This document shows positions 46,159 through 50,326 of a stretch of DNA of 50,326 nt, piece after piece. The notes under the pieces were generated by a model, which worked only from the letters and a program-made list of their open reading frames with translations, searched no databases and was not told the origin of the DNA. The first letter of the stretch is position 1; every line of letters begins with the position of its first letter. Both the position numbers and the translations under genes were made by a program. Source of the DNA: an uncultured Pelagibacteraceae bacterium (GTDB lineage: Bacteria; Pseudomonadota; Alphaproteobacteria; Pelagibacterales; Pelagibacteraceae); NCBI GenBank assembly GCA_902537895.1, contig CACBCU010000005.1, positions 1 through 50,326 on the forward strand, given 5' to 3'.

Positions 46159-46173
46159 AGTATTTATACAAAA

Positions 46174-46187
46174 CGTTTAAACGGAGG
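46174..46187 (+). promoter_or_regulatory. Palindrome and strong ribosome-binding site before the PotD-like gene
   Basis: The perfect 10-bp palindrome CGTTTAAACG (46174-46183) runs straight into GGAGG (46183-46187), 4 nt before the ATG. The GGAGG is the strongest ribosome site seen here. The palindrome, located just after the likely transcription start, could be an operator; that is only inference. Confidence 0.45.
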
Positions 46188-46191
46188 AAAA

Positions 46192-47307
46192 ATGAAAAAA
46201 ATTAGTAAATTATTACTAGCCCTATCTTTTTTATTTTCTATAACTACATCAGCATTCGCAGTAACAGTTGCGTCTTGGGGTGGAGCTTACACAGAAAGTC
46301 AAAAGTTAGGTTATGGTGATCCTACTGCTAAAAAGTTAGGTATTCCGATCAATTGGGTCGACTACTCAGGTGGATTATCAGAAATTAAAGCACAGAAAGA
46401 AGCAGGCAAAATTACGTGGGATATAATGGACGTATTTGCTATGGATACTATCAATGGCTGTGATGAAGGTTTATTTGTTAAATTTGATTTTGACAAAGAC
46501 TTCCCAGCAGCTCCAGATGGAACTCCTGCAAGTAAAGATTTCTTTACTAGCATGCCAAGTGAATGTGCTGTAGGAAATATTTTATACTCTTGGAACTACG
46601 CTTATAACTCAGATAACGTTAAAGGTACTCCTAAGACTATCAAAGATTTCTTTAACACTAAAAAATTCCCTGGAAAAAGAGCTATCTACAAAGGCGCTCT
46701 AACAAACTTAGAGATTGCTTTAGCTGCAGATGGTATCAAACCAGGTAAAGGTGGAGCAAAAATCTATAAAGCTTTAAACACTGACAAAGGTGTTCAAAGA
46801 GCTATGGATAAGATCAAAAAACTTTGCACAGACCCACAAGGTGGATGTGTATTTTGGTCTGCAGGTGCTCAACCACCAGAACTATTAATGAGTGGTGAAG
46901 TTGTTATGGCAACTGGCTGGAATGGTAGATTCTTTAATGCTGCTGTTGGAGAAGGTGCTCCAATCGTACAAGTATGGGATGCTCAAGGTTTAGACTACGA
47001 GTATTTCGTATTAGTTAAAGGTTCACCAAATGAAGCTGATGCTAAAAAAGCTTTAGCTGAGATGACAAGTACAGAAGGTTTAGCAGGAAGTGCAAAATAT
47101 ATTGCATATGCACCTTGGAGAAAATCATCTATTGCTGTAATGGAAAAAGGTGAGCCATGGTACAAAGATGGTAAAACAAACATGGTACCTAATATGCCAA
47201 CTGCACCAGCAAACACTAAAAATTACTTCTTAGTAGATCCACTTTACTGGGCTGATAACGGAACAGAACTTGGTGAAAAATGGGAAGCAATGAAAGCAGG
47301 ATTTTAA
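46192..47307 (+). CDS. potD: ABC transporter substrate-binding protein, spermidine/putrescine class (PotD-like)
   Basis: A 371-aa periplasmic protein with a signal peptide cleaved near residue 23 (SAFA-V). The mature start VASWGGAYTESQKLGYGDP and the AQKEAGKITWDIMDV segment fit the type II polyamine/opine-like binding-protein family. It contains a Cys pair region (KKLCTDPQGGCVFW) that may form a disulfide. It has its own promoter, a GGAGG site and a downstream terminator, which point to very high expression. The ligand is uncertain. Confidence 0.88.
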   Translation: MKKISKLLLALSFLFSITTSAFAVTVASWGGAYTESQKLGYGDPTAKKLGIPINWVDYSGGLSEIKAQKEAGKITWDIMDVFAMDTINGCDEGLFVKFDFDKDFPAAPDGTPASKDFFTSMPSECAVGNILYSWNYAYNSDNVKGTPKTIKDFFNTKKFPGKRAIYKGALTNLEIALAADGIKPGKGGAKIYKALNTDKGVQRAMDKIKKLCTDPQGGCVFWSAGAQPPELLMSGEVVMATGWNGRFFNAAVGEGAPIVQVWDAQGLDYEYFVLVKGSPNEADAKKALAEMTSTEGLAGSAKYIAYAPWRKSSIAVMEKGEPWYKDGKTNMVPNMPTAPANTKNYFLVDPLYWADNGTELGEKWEAMKAGF

Positions 47308-47346
47308 TTTTAAGTTTTAAAGATTAAAATTTTATAATATATTGAG

Positions 47347-47375
47347 AGGGCGGTTATTTGATAACCGCCCTTTTT
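47347..47375 (+). terminator. Intra-operon terminator after the PotD-like gene
   Basis: AGGGCGGTTAT pairs with ATAACCGCCCT over 11 bp with a 3-nt loop, followed by TTTTT. It ends 5 nt before the permease ATG at 47380. Like the hairpin at 30208 it sits between the binding-protein gene and the permeases, so readthrough should set the permease level. Confidence 0.85.
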
Positions 47376-47379
47376 ATTT

Positions 47380-48633
47380 ATGAGCTCAGAAACAAAACAA
47401 ATTTTAACAACTGACGGAATTCCTTTAGAAGTAAGCCTTAAAAAAGCAGAAAAGAAAAACAAGATTAAAGCTTTTTTACTTGTTGCTCCATTATTGTTGT
47501 TCATAATTATTACATATGTGTTTCCAATAGGCGATATGCTTATGAGAAGCGTTGACGATAAAATGGTAACTGAAATGCTTCCTAAAACTTTTAAATCAAT
47601 GGAAAAATGGGACGGACAGGATCTTCCTCCTGAAGAAGTATTTGAAGCTTTCTATTTTGATTTTCAAAAATTGATTGAAGAGGAGCGAGAAGGAAAACTT
47701 TCAACACAACTAAATTATACAAAGAATGGTTTTAAAAGCATTATTAAAAAATTAAGAAGAAAGTCCAAATCTTTTGAAGAGGGTAATTATAAAGAACAAA
47801 TTATGTCTGTTCATCGAAGATGGGCTGATGTTGAATATTGGAGAGCAATTAAAAGAAGAGCTCCTGCATATACTTATCAAAAATATTTAAAGGGGATTGA
47901 TATGTATGAAAATGAAAAAGGAGAAATAATCAATGTTCCTGAAGATAGAAGAGTTCACAGAATTTTATGGATGAGGACTTTGGAGATTGCATTCTTTGTT
48001 ACAGTGTTTTGTTTTTTAATGGCATATCCAATTGCACACTTACTGGCAACATTACCAATGAAGTATAGTAACCTGTTAATGATCTGTGTCTTACTTCCTT
48101 TTTGGACCTCATTATTAGTTAGAACTGCTAGTTGGATGATTCTTCTTCAACAGCAAGGAATAGTAAATGATTTCTTTGTCATGATTGGATTAGTAAGCGA
48201 TGATAACAGGCTAGAAATGATGTTTAATAAAACAGGTAGTTATGTTGCAATGACACAAATTTTACTGCCTTTTATGGTTCTTCCACTTTACAGCGTGATG
48301 AAAACAATCTCTCCAAGTTTAATGAGAGCAGGTAAGTCATTAGGTGGGACACCTTTTGTGGCTTTTTGGAAGGTCTATTTCCCTTTAACTATCCCAGGCA
48401 TTGGAGCGGGATGCTTATTAGTTTTTATTTTAGCAATAGGTTATTACATTACCCCAGCTTTAGTTGGTGGAGCTTCTGGTACGTTAATAAGTAACCAGAT
48501 AGCATTTCATATGAAAAGTACTCTCGACTGGAGTTTTGCCTCAGCAATGGGACTTATGTTGTTAAGTGGAGTATTAGTCATTTATTGGCTGTACAATAAA
48601 TTAGTCGGAATAGATAATATTAAATTAGGATAA
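47380..48633 (+). CDS. potB: ABC transporter permease, PotB-like, with large periplasmic insert
   Basis: A 417-aa inner-membrane protein, against roughly 280 for classical PotB. The first helix is at residues 31-50. The next begins near 200, leaving a ~145-residue charged insert (55-195) that should face the periplasm. The rest has the usual five helices and the coupling loop near the C-terminus (MRAGKSLGGTPFVAFWKVYFP, matching the EAA loop E/RAA-x-x-L-G). It pairs with the PotC-like subunit. It starts 5 nt after the terminator T-tract. Confidence 0.88.
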   Translation: MSSETKQILTTDGIPLEVSLKKAEKKNKIKAFLLVAPLLLFIIITYVFPIGDMLMRSVDDKMVTEMLPKTFKSMEKWDGQDLPPEEVFEAFYFDFQKLIEEEREGKLSTQLNYTKNGFKSIIKKLRRKSKSFEEGNYKEQIMSVHRRWADVEYWRAIKRRAPAYTYQKYLKGIDMYENEKGEIINVPEDRRVHRILWMRTLEIAFFVTVFCFLMAYPIAHLLATLPMKYSNLLMICVLLPFWTSLLVRTASWMILLQQQGIVNDFFVMIGLVSDDNRLEMMFNKTGSYVAMTQILLPFMVLPLYSVMKTISPSLMRAGKSLGGTPFVAFWKVYFPLTIPGIGAGCLLVFILAIGYYITPALVGGASGTLISNQIAFHMKSTLDWSFASAMGLMLLSGVLVIYWLYNKLVGIDNIKLG

Positions 48634-48638
48634 ATAGG

Positions 48639-49493
48639 ATGGCTTTACCTAAATATACAGAACCACATTATAGGATTTGGCACTATGTTTATTTGACAAT
48701 CTGTGCAGCAGTATTCTTTTTTCTTGTTGCGCCATTGTTTGTTATTTTTCCATTATCTTTTAATGCTGAGGAATTTTTAGTTTTTTCTGATGGAATGAAA
48801 CGTTTAGATCCTGATGCGTTTTCTTTAAGATGGTATCAAGATATGATTTATGGGACTAAAAATCCTTGGGGATTAGCTGCAAAAAATAGTTTTATCATTG
48901 CTATCTTTGCAACAATAGGCTCGGTAATACTTGGAACAGTCGCGGCTTTGGGTTTGAGTAGCAGGCATATGCCGTACAAAGGTTTAATTATGGCAGTATT
49001 AATTTCACCTATGATAGTTCCTCTAATTATTTCAGGCGTAGCGATATTTTTCTTCATGGCTAAAGTTGGATTAGCAGCCACTCACACAGGAATAGTACTT
49101 GCACATATTATTTTAGGAACGCCATTTGTAGTTATCACAGTAACCGCAACTCTATCAGGGTTCGATCATAGTGTCACAAGAGCTGCAGCCAGTTTAGGTA
49201 GTGACCCAGTAAATACATTTATGAAAATCACTTTACCACTTATTTTACCAGGAGTGATATCTGGAGGGCTATTTGCTTTTGTAACATCATTTGATGAAGT
49301 TGTAGTAGTTCTATTTTTAGCAGGATTAGAAAACACAACTATACCAATTCAAATGTGGACAGGTTTAAGAGAACAACTAAGTCCAACAATTCTTGCTGTT
49401 GCAACTTGTCTGATTATTTTATCAACATTAATATTAGTTACCGCTGAACTCTTAAGAAGACGATCTGAAAGACTCAGAGGTATAAACCGATAA
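48639..49493 (+). CDS. potC: ABC transporter permease, PotC-like
   Basis: A 284-aa inner-membrane permease with about six helices. The periplasmic segment LDPDAFSLRWYQDMIYGTKN is the usual PotC/PotI pattern (FSLRWY). The EAA coupling loop reads TRAAASLGSDPVNTFMKITLP. It forms the translocation pore with the PotB-like subunit and is driven by the PotA-like ATPase. It lies 5 nt after potB and 12 nt before the dehydrogenase gene. Confidence 0.92.
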   Translation: MALPKYTEPHYRIWHYVYLTICAAVFFFLVAPLFVIFPLSFNAEEFLVFSDGMKRLDPDAFSLRWYQDMIYGTKNPWGLAAKNSFIIAIFATIGSVILGTVAALGLSSRHMPYKGLIMAVLISPMIVPLIISGVAIFFFMAKVGLAATHTGIVLAHIILGTPFVVITVTATLSGFDHSVTRAAASLGSDPVNTFMKITLPLILPGVISGGLFAFVTSFDEVVVVLFLAGLENTTIPIQMWTGLREQLSPTILAVATCLIILSTLILVTAELLRRRSERLRGINR

Positions 49494-49505
49494 AAATTTC
49501 ATTAC

Positions 49506-50326
49506 ATGAATATAAAAAATGTTGTAGTGATTGGATCTGGTACGATGGGCAGTGGTATAGCAGCCCATCTATGTAATGCAAATATCCCAGTTACATTATT
49601 AGATTTAAAAACTGAGATTAGTGAAAAGGCTAGAGAAAGAATTCATAAATCTAGACCCCCATTATTAATCGATAAATCTAAAATAAATAATATTAAAGTT
49701 GGAAATATATCTGATAATTTTGATGTTGTAAAAAATGCTGATTGGATTGTTGAGGCGGTAGTTGAAAGAATAGATGTAAAACACCAAATTTATGAAAAAA
49801 TATTTAAATCAAGAAAAGCAGGCGCAATTGTTTCATCTAATACTTCTTCGATACCTATAAAAGTTTTATCTCAAAACTTAACAGATTCAGAAAAAAAAGA
49901 TTTTTGTATAACTCACTTTTTTAATCCTGTTAGATATATGGGGCTATTAGAAATTGTTAAAAATGAGAACAACGATTTAAATAAAATAAATCAATTAAAA
50001 GAATTTTGTGAAACTGAGCTAGGTAAAGGCGCAATTGTTTGCAACGATACACCAGGATTTTTAGGAAATAGAGTGGGAGTTTATGCAATGCAAATTGCAA
50101 TGACAGAAGCTTTTAAAATGAAGTTATCAGTTGAGGAGGCGGACGCTATTTTTGGAAGGCCGATGGGAATTCCAAAAACAGGTGTTTTTGGTCTCTATGA
50201 TTTGATTGGGATCGATTTAATGGCTGATGTATTAAAAAGTTTTATTAAAGAGCTGCCAGAAACAGATGAATTTCATGAAGTTGCTAAAGAAATACCATTG
50301 GTAAAAAAGTTAATTGAGACGGGTTA
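49506..50326 (+). CDS. 3-hydroxyacyl-CoA dehydrogenase (FadB-type), truncated by window end
   Basis: The frame opens at ATG 49506 and runs 273 codons to the window edge without a stop. The N-terminal Rossmann motif is VVVIGSGTMGSGIAAHLCNA, with Asp in LLDLK as NAD selector. Family motifs follow: DWIVEAVVERIDVKHQIYE, IVSSNTSSIP, the catalytic His in THFFNPVRYM, and NDTPGFLGNR leading into the C-terminal helical domain. It oxidises L-3-hydroxyacyl-CoA to 3-oxoacyl-CoA. It is 12 nt after potC, so probably in the same operon. Whether it carries a fused enoyl-CoA hydratase further on cannot be seen. Confidence 0.92.
   Translation, partial: MNIKNVVVIGSGTMGSGIAAHLCNANIPVTLLDLKTEISEKARERIHKSRPPLLIDKSKINNIKVGNISDNFDVVKNADWIVEAVVERIDVKHQIYEKIFKSRKAGAIVSSNTSSIPIKVLSQNLTDSEKKDFCITHFFNPVRYMGLLEIVKNENNDLNKINQLKEFCETELGKGAIVCNDTPGFLGNRVGVYAMQIAMTEAFKMKLSVEEADAIFGRPMGIPKTGVFGLYDLIGIDLMADVLKSFIKELPETDEFHEVAKEIPLVKKLIETG

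Overview
The window looks like a stretch of a streamlined, AT-rich alphaproteobacterial chromosome of the SAR11 type (Pelagibacterales). That assignment is an inference. It rests on the very low GC content, the near absence of spacers (many genes overlap by 1-8 nt), a circularly permuted two-piece tmRNA gene, ThyX in the thymidylate role, a pyruvate phosphate dikinase next to glyS, and many ABC importers for small organic solutes. I see no insertion sequence, phage gene, CRISPR array, tRNA or rRNA, and base and codon use look uniform throughout.

Layout. Positions 1-2.8 kb hold the end of glyS and ppdK. Next come an orphan glycosyltransferase-like gene (minus strand) and the permuted ssrA gene (minus strand, 3.58-3.84 kb). 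thyX and a surface autotransporter-like protein with a repeat (propeller-like) passenger follow. An Mrp-type ATPase (minus) is divergent from hflK-hflC-DUF2065-degP-miaA (7.8-12.3 kb), a membrane and periplasmic quality-control run. The branched-chain amino acid pathway ilvB-ilvH-ilvC-leuA (12.4-17.4 kb) runs straight into the cell-shape and elongasome genes mreB-mreC-mreD-mrdA-rodA (17.4-23.2 kb). A mixed metabolic group follows: a DadA-like oxidase, an EamA carrier, a D-2-hydroxyacid dehydrogenase, an HDAC-like deacetylase, msrB, glutaredoxin, a DUF2805 protein and a LysE-type exporter.

From 29 to 43 kb there are two complete branched-chain/amide-type (HAAT) ABC importers. The first is SBP-H-M-G-F, followed by azlC-azlD (amino acid export), a glutarate 2-hydroxylase (GlaH/CsiD) and a divergent ProC-like reductase. 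The second is G-F-H-M, with its probable binding protein facing it on the other strand across a patch of small membrane or secreted orphans. From 43 kb to the end lies a solute-catabolism island: an EutA-like Asp/Glu-racemase-family protein, an ectoine-hydrolase-like (DoeA/EutD) M24 protein, a spermidine/putrescine-class ABC importer (ATPase, binding protein, two permeases) and a 3-hydroxyacyl-CoA dehydrogenase cut by the window edge.

The observations I rate highest are the permuted tmRNA with a non-canonical T-loop; a terminator-like hairpin that abuts the start codon of the LysE-type gene and may be an uncharacterised leader regulator; the EutA/EutD-like plus Pot-type transporter island; the GlaH plus divergent ProC-like pair at the end of an amino-acid transport operon; and a MreC with a long coiled-coil, two-cysteine C-terminal extension. 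No single clearly new defence-type or mobile system is visible.
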